Source of the DNA: Nitrososphaeraceae archaeon
GTDB lineage: Archaea > Thermoproteota > Nitrososphaeria > Nitrososphaerales > Nitrososphaeraceae
Assembly: GCA_025449515.1 (NCBI GenBank)
Contig: JANWJI010000185.1
Coordinates: 1-7,882 of the forward strand
Reading direction: 5' to 3'
DNA: 7,882 nucleotides
Shown: in pieces, positions 1 through 5,423 of the stretch
Numbering within the stretch: the first letter of the stretch is position 1
How the letters are laid out: each line of letters begins with the position of its first letter
The notes under the pieces: generated by a model
Seen by the model: only the letters and a program-made list of their open reading frames with translations
Database searches by the model: none
What the model was told of the DNA's origin: nothing
Position numbers and translations under genes: made by a program

Positions 1-177
1 ATGGACACTATTAGCTGAGGCGGCGATATCAGGAGTCCCTCCAGGACTGTTGCTCAGATTAACAGTACTTCCAAACGTAGATCCATTGTTTGTACTTCTA
101 CGATAAAATATATTGTTATCCCCAGATATTACGTATCCTTTAGGCAAAAAACTTCGGCACAAAGGTAATGCTAGTCT
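1..177 (-). pseudogene. Partial BNR/sialidase-like repeat protein, cut by window edge
   Basis: The minus frame is open from a TAA at 178-180 to the left edge. It encodes a stretch with FYRRSTNNGSTFGSTVNLS followed by IAASANSVH. This matches my knowledge of BNR/Asp-box beta-propeller repeats that are abundant in secreted thaumarchaeal proteins, where an xxFFRRSTDGGxTFG blade motif is followed by NLSNNPG and an IAASGNNVYVVW strand. The protein would continue to the left. No in-frame ATG lies upstream; only TTG codons at 160-162 and 145-147 could start it, and no signal peptide is encoded. I therefore read it as a 5'-truncated relic, though a displaced start cannot be excluded. A neighbouring frame around 150-165 also looks weakly coding, which would fit a frameshift. 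Function is unknown; such propellers usually bind carbohydrate or surface ligands outside the cell. Confidence 0.55.
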
Positions 178-331
178 TTAGTCATAATATAACTTCAATA
201 AGAAATTTCTGAACGCAATTTACAGACAAGTAATGCAGAAAACCTCTCATAGCAAATAAGCTACCTTTAGTAAGTAGGTTACTTACAGGTTACTAACAAC
301 CGTAATGTACCGCACTACAATAAATATAGAA
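178..331. other. Gene-free spacer with small palindrome
   Basis: No reading frame of note is visible. It contains a perfect palindrome, GTAAGTA-GGT-TACTTAC (270-286), followed at once by a second AGGTTACT-like motif (287-296). The block could be an operator or a small hairpin, but nothing identifies a regulator. Confidence 0.4.
270..286. repeat. 17-bp palindrome, 7-bp arms with 3-bp centre
   Basis: GTAAGTA (270-276) and TACTTAC (280-286) are exact reverse complements. The right arm overlaps the first of two consecutive GGTTACT motifs. It might be an operator for the divergent relics on either side; this is inference only. Confidence 0.45.
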
Positions 332-500
332 TGTTCGCCGGCGAAGACCACATTAATGAATGACGGAGGCTAGTTTTACGAAATCAAGCAGACAAATACG
401 AACACAATAAATCATAGTAAATAAATCAGTATCAACCTACCCAAGTCAGATATACTGATAATTCTGGCGAATATTATGAATCGCTATAATTCGACATTTC
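332..500 (+). repeat. Direct repeat copy A of the 1726-1893 promoter block
   Basis: The block starts at TGTTCGCCGGC and aligns over about 170 bases with 1726-1893. The best part includes identical runs GAAATCAAGCAGACAAATA and GAACACAATAAATCATAGTA separated by one mismatch, then further near-identical pieces through a TATA-like GATATAC at 449-455. It carries the upstream region, the putative TATA box and the first codons of a secreted-protein gene. Similarity fades soon after position 500. It looks like an old duplication of a promoter plus signal-peptide start, or a second family member that has decayed. Confidence 0.85.
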
Positions 501-586
501 TAGTCGTTCAGACTAACCTGTACTATCATAGCGGCACCCTAGTTTTCTTGTATTATTGTTATTTAAGCAGTCTATTAATCGATTGA
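476..586 (+). pseudogene. Decayed 5' end of a signal-peptide gene (copy A)
   Basis: An ATG at 476 opens 36 codons ending in TGA at 584-586. The first residues, MNRYNSTFLVV, align with NTNRHNSTLVI of the frame that starts at 1861, and the preceding promoter block is the same repeat. The ATG lies about 24 bases after the centre of the TATA-like GATATAC, the spacing expected for a leaderless archaeal transcript. After about 11 codons the resemblance ends and the frame shows no complete signal peptide or mature domain. I take it as a dead copy. A 36-residue peptide could still be expressed if the promoter works. Confidence 0.5.
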
Positions 587-758
587 TTGACAAGAGTAGC
601 AGCGGCAATTGAAAGCCGACAATCTACTCCCGCCTATCTAGTGATTTGACTCACCGATACTCGCTGGCAGAACGCCAATAGGCTGTTAACCTTTAAGTCA
701 TTATCTATCCCTGAAATAACTAAGATGATATCTAATAATATAGAGATAGTATATAGCG

Positions 759-797
759 TAGAAATAGAGTAGAGATAGAGTAGAGATAGAGTAGATA
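759..797. repeat. 11-bp tandem repeat (TAGAGATAGAG)
   Basis: Three consecutive 11-bp units start at 759, 770 and 781. The first has one mismatch (TAGAAATAGAG), and a partial fourth unit starts at 792. The preceding AT-rich run (738-751) contains an isolated TAGAGATAG as well. Not coding in any obvious frame. Confidence 0.8.
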
Positions 798-807
798 CTT
801 GCTGCGT

Positions 808-828
808 ACTAGGGACACTAGGGACACT
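808..828. repeat. 9-bp tandem repeat (ACTAGGGAC), two units plus three bases
   Basis: Two identical 9-bp units at 808-816 and 817-825 are followed by ACT. They lie a few bases after the 11-bp array, so this short area appears prone to slippage. Confidence 0.7.
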
Positions 829-998
829 TACTAGACAGAAACTACAGCCAAAACTAAATCTATAACCTTTTCATCTATGCCGCGAGCACTATATGGCTAG
901 TCAATAGTCAGAAATATGCAGCTATTGTGCCATCCATGTCACAGAATGAAGGATCAGCCATATCCTAAGTTGATACATATGTAATGCATTATGTAATC

Positions 999-1164
999 GC
1001 CGGGAGAAATATAATTGAACTGGGGTCGTGCCGCACATCTGTACTAGAAAATACTTCTTTCAAGATAGGTGGGCAATAGAAGTACTGAAGGATATATTGG
1101 GATTCAAAATCATGATACAGATTCTCATGTTTCATTTAAGAATATTAGGATAGAGGAGAAGTAG
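999..1164 (+). pseudogene. Frameshifted C-terminal relic of a DUF1080 (LamG-like) protein
   Basis: The frame at 999-1076 reads RNIIELGS and ends with TSFKIGGQ before a TAG at 1077. The overlapping frame at 1069-1161 reads STEGYIGIQNHDTDSH and ends VSFKNIRIEEK before TAG at 1162-1164. In DUF1080 (3-keto-disaccharide hydrolase/LamG-like) proteins the C-terminus runs VVEYELGS, then SKFK, then GYIGLQNHG, then V-F-RNIRIKEL, in this order and spacing. The two frames therefore join by a single-base shift near 1069-1076. The remainder of the domain upstream is missing or unrecognisable. The family is generally extracytoplasmic and thought to act on sugars. This piece cannot fold alone, so I call it dead. 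Confidence 0.6.
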
Positions 1165-1243
1165 TCAATGTCGAAGGCATATTAACATAGTAGCTGCAAA
1201 GCTAATCCGAAGTATTATATATAATTTAGATAATAAAAATATG

Positions 1244-1331
1244 TCACACTGTGATACCTTGTTATGGTGTATTTGTTTCCCATTGTTCCCGGAAACAAAC
1301 GACATTAACGAGGGCTGCTGTCACAGTGTGA
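1244..1331. repeat. Nested inverted-repeat element
   Basis: The outer arms TCACACTGTGA (1244-1254) and TCACAGTGTGA (1321-1331) are exact reverse complements. Each arm is also a palindrome of its own around one centre base (TCACA-n-TGTGA). Between them a second inverted repeat, TTTGTTTCC (1272-1280) and GGAAACAAA (1291-1299), surrounds a 10-base loop. The element sits in a non-coding stretch. It could be a paired operator with DNA looping, a structured RNA, or a small palindromic repeat element. No protein in the window is an obvious partner. Confidence 0.75.
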
Positions 1332-1725
1332 TATAATTATCTTATTTTCCAATAATTCTAAAGGAGATAATGCACGCGAATGGTAGAAAGATACAGTTAC
1401 TCCTAAAAGGCTCTAAGCAACAGAGTATATAGTGTCCTCAATTAAATATGTCAGGCATTATTTCTATCTTTTAATTTCATTTTTATTCCATGTTTAGGAC
1501 GTAGGGTGACAAGCGGCTGAAGTACCGGTAGAAAACAACTTTTTCTAATCCGTTTCCTTTTCTTCATTATTCTAAGCTATATTTTTGGCATCTCGGCAAG
1601 TCTTTGGACCAACAAGAAGTAACAGTTCTAGTATATGAGGTAGTATTCCTTTGTTAGACCATCCCCCTCTGACATGTGTTCTATACTATAATAGCTGTGG
1701 TAATACTGATTGTCATGATCCTGTG
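1332..1725. other. Long non-coding stretch
   Basis: I see no supported gene. Short open stretches exist on the minus strand, for example from an ATG near 1676 reading MSEGDGLTKEYYLIY, but they are too short and unrecognised. T-rich runs occur at about 1470-1490 and 1535-1580. No tRNA-like or C/D-box pattern stood out. Confidence 0.4.
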
Positions 1726-1893
1726 TGTTCGCCGGCAATAACCATATTAGTGAATAATGGAGGCTCGATATAAGAAATCAAGCAGACAAATATGAACACA
1801 ATAAATCATAGTACATAAATCAGCATCAACATACCCAAGCCAAATATACTGATAAACGTAGTGAATAATACGAATCGTCATAATTCAACGCTT
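1726..1893 (+). repeat. Direct repeat copy B, promoter and start of the prealbumin-like gene
   Basis: This is the partner of 332-500. It ends inside the signal-peptide codons of the gene at 1861-2725, so the repeat covers about 135 bases of upstream DNA and about 30 bases of coding sequence. That the upstream DNA is better conserved than the downstream DNA suggests a promoter or leader under selection, or a recombination endpoint. Confidence 0.85.
1842..1850 (+). promoter_or_regulatory. TATA-like box before the prealbumin-like gene
   Basis: AAATATACT is centred about 24 bases before the ACG at 1870-1872 but only about 15 bases before the GTG at 1861. In copy A the equivalent box precedes an ATG aligned with this ACG by the same distance. 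The spacing therefore favours an ancestral start at 1870. Confidence 0.45.
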
Positions 1894-2725
1894 GTGATAT
1901 TAATTCTGTTAACTACGGTATTAGTATCAGGATTCACAACAAATGTACCTTCAGCAGTATTTGCTGACTCTAGGCTCCTGGAGCAACGTGCCAAACAGAC
2001 TGCTAATTGTGATACAGTAGGTGCGGGTAGTCCTGTATCAGATTCGTGCGACCAAAGATCAGCGAAGATTGTCAATAATGGCGCCAAATACAGGAACACT
2101 AATAGTAGATAAAGCCTGTGTGACGTCGACTAGTGGTGGAACATGTCCAGGTAACCCTTCCTTTAACGTACAAGTTACAGGTAATAACGCTCAGCCAACC
2201 TCTTTCTCTATTAGTAATGGAGGTAGCCAGTCTATTATATTAGGTGGAGGTTCTTTTACAGTATCTGAAGATTCAACACCTGGCTTTACTACTTCTTTTT
2301 CAGGTGACTGTATGCAAACTTCCTCTTCTGGCTCACAGGAAGCAACTGGTACCATAGCAGCAGGGCAGCATCTTACATGTACTATCACAAATACAGCAGT
2401 TCCAACTACAGGAACTCTGGATATTATAAAAGTTTGTAGCGATTTTAGCAACGGTTCATTATGTCGATTGAATGAATTTGACATAATTGTTACAGGTAAT
2501 AACGCTCAGCCATCATCTTTCTCTCTAACAGATGGTGGTAGCCGATCAGTTACATTGGGTCCAGGTTCTTTCACGATAACCGAACTGCCAGTTCCTGGCT
2601 TTCTTCCTGCTAGTTTTTCAGGTGACTGTACTCTAGTCTCCTCTAGCTCTGGAAAGGTAGTAGCGACTGGCACTATAAGCGAAGGGCAACATCTGACATG
2701 TACTATTACAAATAGTGCATTGTAG
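1861..2725 (+). pseudogene. Frameshifted secreted protein with two prealbumin-like repeats
   Basis: The frame from GTG 1861 encodes a signal peptide: a polar N-terminus, a hydrophobic core LVILILLTTVLVSG, and a likely cut after AVFA (residue 35). It continues to CDTVGAGSPVSDSCDQ and then stops at 2110-2112. The rest lies in the +1 frame from about 2078 to 2725. It holds two repeats of about 105 residues (about 2090-2407 and 2408-2722), each with GTL-I-K-C, VTGNNAQP, a Gly/Ser-rich PGSFT turn, SFSGDC and GQHLTCTITN, giving four cysteines per repeat. This resembles the prealbumin-like/Cna-B-type repeats of thaumarchaeal exported proteins, probably surface or secreted. The two repeats share long identical DNA around VTGNNAQP, a sign of recent duplication. 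A one-base difference near 2075-2090 breaks the gene. A sequencing error or a programmed shift are alternatives. No C-terminal anchor is seen. Confidence 0.75.
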
Positions 2726-2788
2726 CCATATCTTACTAAAACATCCAGATAGTAGACGAACAACAATACCGAAACAGGAGATAATAAT

Positions 2789-2804
2789 GGAAGGACCACC
2801 TTCC
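2789..2804. terminator. GC-rich hairpin between convergent genes
   Basis: GGAAGG-ACCA-CCTTCC is a perfect 6-bp stem with a 4-base loop, followed by CCC and TTT. It lies between the end of the plus-strand gene (2725) and the end of the minus-strand ORF (2840), where a terminator is expected. Archaeal termination depends mostly on T-runs, so the role of the stem is uncertain. Confidence 0.4.
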
Positions 2805-2839
2805 CCCTTTGTAGCAAGCCTATATGCTGTTATCTTACC

Positions 2840-3058
2840 CTATCCTAACTTCATTTGTTGATCTGTTTGTCTCTTTCTTAATTGCTCTTCGTCTATAATC
2901 ATGACTAGTATTTGCTGCATGGCTTCTACCTCCGCTAGGTTGTCCTCAACAATCCGCATGTTGACCTTTTCAGGGTCTACTGCTTTTTGCTTCTTTTGAA
3001 TTGCTTTGTAGATCATTTCCTTGACATCATCCACCGTTAGCTCTTTTCGCTTTTGCAA
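2840..3058 (-). CDS. Small charged helical protein, unrecognised (TTG start)
   Basis: The 72-residue frame begins with TTG directly after an in-frame TAA (3059-3061), so it cannot start further upstream. A TATA-like box at 3084-3090 sits about 29 bases before the TTG, which fits a leaderless message. The product is rich in Lys, Glu, Gln and Asp, with no membrane segment or cysteine. It is probably two or three amphipathic helices: VDDVKEMIYKAIQKKQKA, then NLAEVEAMQQILVMIIDEEQ and a basic Gln-rich tail. The balanced composition looks coding, but I recognise no family. It lies downstream of the primase relic on the same strand and may be cargo of the same element. A later start at the internal ATG of the MIYKAI segment is possible. 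Confidence 0.5.
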   Translation of the reverse strand: MQKRKELTVDDVKEMIYKAIQKKQKAVDPEKVNMRIVEDNLAEVEAMQQILVMIIDEEQLRKRQTDQQMKLG

Positions 3059-3083
3059 TTATAACAATCTTAAAGGAAGCGAT

Positions 3084-3090
3084 TTGTATA
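3084..3090 (-). promoter_or_regulatory. TATA-like box for the TTG-start ORF
   Basis: Read on the minus strand this is TATACAA, centred about 29 bases before the TTG at 3058. The position matches the other proposed leaderless starts of the window within a few bases. Confidence 0.35.
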
Positions 3091-3217
3091 GACTGAGGAT
3101 ATGTTGGCAGAGGGACTCTAGGCTTGCTATTATTTGATAGTAGGTTATTGCTTTTAATTATCCTAATGGAGTCAAAGACACCCAATTGGTATATGAGGTA
3201 TTATCTTGAGCCCCGTC

Positions 3218-3773
3218 TTATTGTTCATTTATCGTCTTGTACAAATACGTGTTTTTCGTTTTCAGTTTTTCCAAACTTATTGGCAGATAACCGCCTCTCT
3301 TTACTCTACTAACATTAGGTTTGATATTGTGATTGGGATTGAAGTCCAAACGTCGCAAGGAATTGCACTTGTCACGCCAGCTCCCTATTACGTTGTTAGC
3401 TTCATCGCCGGCGAGTCTTCTAATATTGATGAGATATGGGATCAAGATACGCCACACTGCGAACTTCCTATTATCTTCTATTGGAGTTTGTAAAAGGTTC
3501 TCAATCCACCTAATCTTCGTCGATGAATTGATGGTGTTGGCGCGCAACTTTCTTAGATTCATCTGTTTGCGTTGTTCAATATTTTCATCTATAAGCCATT
3601 CTCAGAACTGGTATCGCCGGCCTTTGACCGTTCCATTGCTGTACAATCTTGACTACCTGTCCACACTTTGAATTCATACTACCAGGAATTCTTACTAAAC
3701 ACGAACTTATGGTCTGATTATGTAGGATCTCGTCTCCTATTGTTAGTAACTTCATAGGTTCAGTAATAGGATG
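3218..3773 (-). pseudogene. Truncated, frameshifted AEP-type primase with C-terminal PriX domain
   Basis: Two overlapping minus frames form one relic. The first (open from 3773, first ATG 3755, stop 3585) reads TIGDEILHNQTISSCLVRIP, then GSMNSK and WNGQRPAIPVL. The CLVRIPGSMNSK segment is typical of the catalytic core of archaeo-eukaryotic primases on archaeal elements. The second frame starts after a TGA at 3602 with EWLIDENIEQRKQ and continues as an intact 114-codon ORF (ATG 3562). It has W-IENLLQTPIEDNRKF, ILIPYLINIRRLAGDEA, a W-DKC motif, LRRLDFNP and GYLPISLEKLK, the pattern of the PriX noncatalytic primase subunit. One extra base near 3600 separates PVL from EWLIDE. The polymerase N-terminus with its metal-binding residues is gone; the relic begins next to the protease gene end at 3792. 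The PriX part could survive as a stand-alone protein. The role would have been priming replication of a plasmid or virus. Confidence 0.75.
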
Positions 3774-3791
3774 TTAACCATCGGGGGGTGG

Positions 3792-4487
3792 TCATAGTTT
3801 GTAATCACTGACCAAACTCTTTTCTATCTTATTCAAACGAATATGCGCGTTCTTTTCATATCTGGTGTAGTCATCATCAGTTGGTTCACCATCAGATTTG
3901 CTGTTTGCATATGATTTATTCGGTATAAACCGGATCAGTGGATTTGTGAATCCCTCCCCGGTACCCACAGTTAAATCAAGTTTGAACTTTTCTATATAGC
4001 GAATAATGAAATATGCTAAATCGGCAGCTTCATCCATAGTGATATTCCTATGCCAGTGCGTCTTAAGATAGATCGACCCGTATGGTGCTCCAGTACCAAT
4101 CGCCTTGTATTCATCAACCATCTCTGGTCTCCCATCTTGATAGAAATATCTAAGAATAATATCTTCATTCGTTGCTACGCCAGCCAGAACATCAAAACTG
4201 TAAATGTTACCATAATGACTGTTCAACGTACGCATAATGTCTTTTATTCTTATCCAGAGTTGATCAAGTCTCTTGCGTTTTTCTTCTGGCTCTGCTGTAT
4301 ATTCCCTCAACCGCATCCGAAATTCTTCGAGTGGTTCTCTACTGCCTGCAAAAGCTGTAAGTACACCTCTTATCTCTCCGGTTATCTTGTGACCGTATGC
4401 ATAATCTGTTCCACCGTCAACTGTAAACTTGGTATCCGCTGCAAGGACCGCGCCATCTCCACATTTAATGCCTAGCGCATAAGTCAT
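3792..4487 (-). CDS. Proteasome beta-subunit-like Ntn hydrolase
   Basis: From ATG 4487 the product is 231 residues. It begins M-TYALGIKCGDGAVLAAD. Counting the Thr after Met as residue 1, Asp falls at 17 and Lys at 33 (GHKITGE), which is exactly the T1-D17-K33 catalytic set of 20S proteasome beta subunits. GTGAPYG matches the region of Ser129 with Thr instead, and DLTVGTGEG matches the D-x-x-S-G motif (166-170) with Val replacing Ser. The core is followed by a polar C-terminal tail with about 45 extra residues. I chose Met 4487 because it places Thr at the N-terminus after methionine removal, with no propeptide. A TATA-like box lies 25 bases upstream, and an in-frame extension to 4568 runs into the transposase relic. 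It probably forms a divergent peptidase, alone or mixed with housekeeping beta subunits; both are inferences. Confidence 0.9.
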   Translation of the reverse strand: MTYALGIKCGDGAVLAADTKFTVDGGTDYAYGHKITGEIRGVLTAFAGSREPLEEFRMRLREYTAEPEEKRKRLDQLWIRIKDIMRTLNSHYGNIYSFDVLAGVATNEDIILRYFYQDGRPEMVDEYKAIGTGAPYGSIYLKTHWHRNITMDEAADLAYFIIRYIEKFKLDLTVGTGEGFTNPLIRFIPNKSYANSKSDGEPTDDDYTRYEKNAHIRLNKIEKSLVSDYKL

Positions 4488-4507
4488 TATACTGGTTTTA
4501 TGAATCT

Positions 4508-4515
4508 GTTTATTA
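4508..4515 (-). promoter_or_regulatory. TATA-like box of the protease gene
   Basis: Read on the minus strand this is TAATAAAC, centred about 25 bases before the ATG at 4487. It supports this start over the in-frame ATG codons at 4568 and 4565, which lie at the very border of the transposase relic. Confidence 0.45.
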
Positions 4516-4573
4516 ACTCTATGAATATTGCGAGTCTTGTTGACTCTATAATAGATGGAATTCATCATTGAAT

Positions 4574-4858
4574 TTATTGCTTTTTGGCATTCTGAATCAG
4601 CGCTATCCAGTTGTTCTATTCCTCAATTCTGACGCCATATTTCTTAGGGGGAGTCATATTGTCGATACCTCCGTGTGGTCTCAGAAACTTATGGTATAAG
4701 TGATATCCCGGTAGCACGCTCGTATTAAACTTCTTCAGACCGCGCATGATCTTGCGTCCTGAGCACAAACTACACCGGACCCGACAATCACTAGCATCGG
4801 AATAGTTATTATCAAAGACATGGATTTCATAATTACTATATTGGCTACTTACGTGATT
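4574..4858 (-). pseudogene. C-terminal relic of an IS transposase (DDE type)
   Basis: The minus frame reads RKIMRGLKKF, then GYHLYHKFLRPHGGIDNMTP, then PKKYGVRIEE, a TAG at 4616-4618, and continues in the same frame as NNWIALIQNAKKQ to TAA at 4574. This is the usual tail of DDE transposases known from thaumarchaeal and other archaeal insertion sequences: KIMRGLK, YHNFIRPHxGL, TPAE, AGI and NKWLTLIQNA. The in-frame TAG and the lack of the catalytic Asp-Asp-Glu domain show that it is dead. Upstream the frame stays open to about 4945, with a Cys-rich degenerate stretch (DCRVRCSLCSG), but I cannot place it in the family. The 5' border is therefore uncertain. It sits directly before the protease gene and directly after the hypothetical gene, so an insertion once separated the two. 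Confidence 0.7.
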
Positions 4859-4899
4859 AATACCCGTATACTTGATATAGACGTCCCAGTTTTTTCTCC

Positions 4900-5379
4900 T
4901 CAGTCCAAGGGTGGACTGATTTGGTAAGTTGTAGCCATTGATCCTGGTAGACCGTTACGGACAACTTCCAATACGTTAACGCCCTTGGAAAGAAAGTGCA
5001 GAATCGTTCGTGCATCTTTTGCTCCACGTTCCCACATCGCCGGCGATCCACTAATATTGTCAGGATTTCGTGTAGTAGTTATATCGTAACAATCGAAATA
5101 ATACCGTGTAACATATTTGTCTGGAATGTTGAGACCTGTTTCATAATCTTTTGCTGGTTTTGGCTTATCATCCACATTACCCGTAAATAACAAAACCTTG
5201 CGTTCCTTATCTGATCGAAACTTGATATATTCAGTTTTATCTTTTGTTTCCGTGTTTTGATATATTGACTGTTGATTTCTATCGAGTTCTTCGAGTAGTG
5301 ACTTTAACCGCAGCTTAGTTTGTTCATCAAATCTTTCTTTCTGGTGTACATCGTTACTTTTATCTGATATCACTTGCAT
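4900..5379 (-). CDS. Hypothetical protein, 159 residues
   Basis: I do not recognise a named family. The product begins with a charged, probably coiled helix (residues about 13-38, with LKSLLEELDRNQQ). A Lys/Asp-rich linker follows (about 43-80, with a short strand KVLLFTG), then a TRYYFDCYDIT strand and a C-terminal domain (about 113-159). That domain has MWERGAKDARTILHFLSKG and VNVLEVVRNG, ending TTYQISPPLD. A helix pair followed by an LxVxRxG-x-TxY strand resembles small nucleic-acid-binding wing or OB-type modules of archaeal mobile-element proteins; this is a weak structural guess. There is one cysteine and no signal or membrane segment. A TATA-like box is 25 bases before the ATG, supporting a leaderless start. 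Codon and residue composition look normal. It may belong to the replication or accessory set of the decayed element. Confidence 0.7.
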   Translation of the reverse strand: MQVISDKSNDVHQKERFDEQTKLRLKSLLEELDRNQQSIYQNTETKDKTEYIKFRSDKERKVLLFTGNVDDKPKPAKDYETGLNIPDKYVTRYYFDCYDITTTRNPDNISGSPAMWERGAKDARTILHFLSKGVNVLEVVRNGLPGSMATTYQISPPLD

Positions 5380-5398
5380 TTACTTTCAATATAACTTA

Positions 5399-5408
5399 GA
5401 ATATATGC
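5399..5408 (-). promoter_or_regulatory. TATA-like box of the hypothetical gene
   Basis: Read on the minus strand this is GCATATATTC, centred about 25 bases before the ATG at 5379. A second AT-rich TTATATT lies nearer, at about -13, which is too close for TBP-dependent initiation at the start codon. Confidence 0.45.
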
Positions 5409-5423
5409 CAGCTATATACGTTA

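Larger units (their letters stand above)
587..998. other. Gene-poor stretch with tandem repeats
   Basis: No convincing reading frame is visible. The stretch holds two tandem repeats, listed separately. A short plus-frame fragment PRALYG (about 880-897) resembles the ALYG motif of DUF1080 domains and could be a detached piece of the relic at 999-1164, but it is too short to claim. On the minus strand about 20 open codons with GIDEKVIDLVLAVVSV are also seen and not recognised. Confidence 0.4.

Noticed and set aside
2788..2862. 24-codon plus ORF (MEGPPSPFVASLYAVILP)
   Set aside because: Its start is the terminator-like hairpin and it overlaps the minus-strand ORF end; too short to support.
1633..3206. 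Similar short pieces GTATATGAGGTA at about 1632 and 3188
   Set aside because: The match is only about 12 bases before an indel, and the flanks differ, so it is probably chance in AT-rich DNA.
3206..3671. Plus-strand ORFs of 95 and 112 codons
   Set aside because: They are antisense to the primase-PriX relic, whose minus-strand motifs explain the open frames.
4050..4475. 141-codon plus-strand ORF
   Set aside because: Lies entirely antisense to the clearly recognisable protease gene and has an odd Cys/Ser-rich composition.
4488..4568. N-terminal extension of the protease from ATG 4568
   Set aside because: It is basic, Asn/His/Ile-rich and unlike a propeptide, begins at the transposase relic border, and would bury the T1 residue behind 28 residues.
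4857..5051. 64-codon minus-strand ORF
   Set aside because: Overlaps the end of the hypothetical gene in another frame and continues toward the transposase relic without family motifs.
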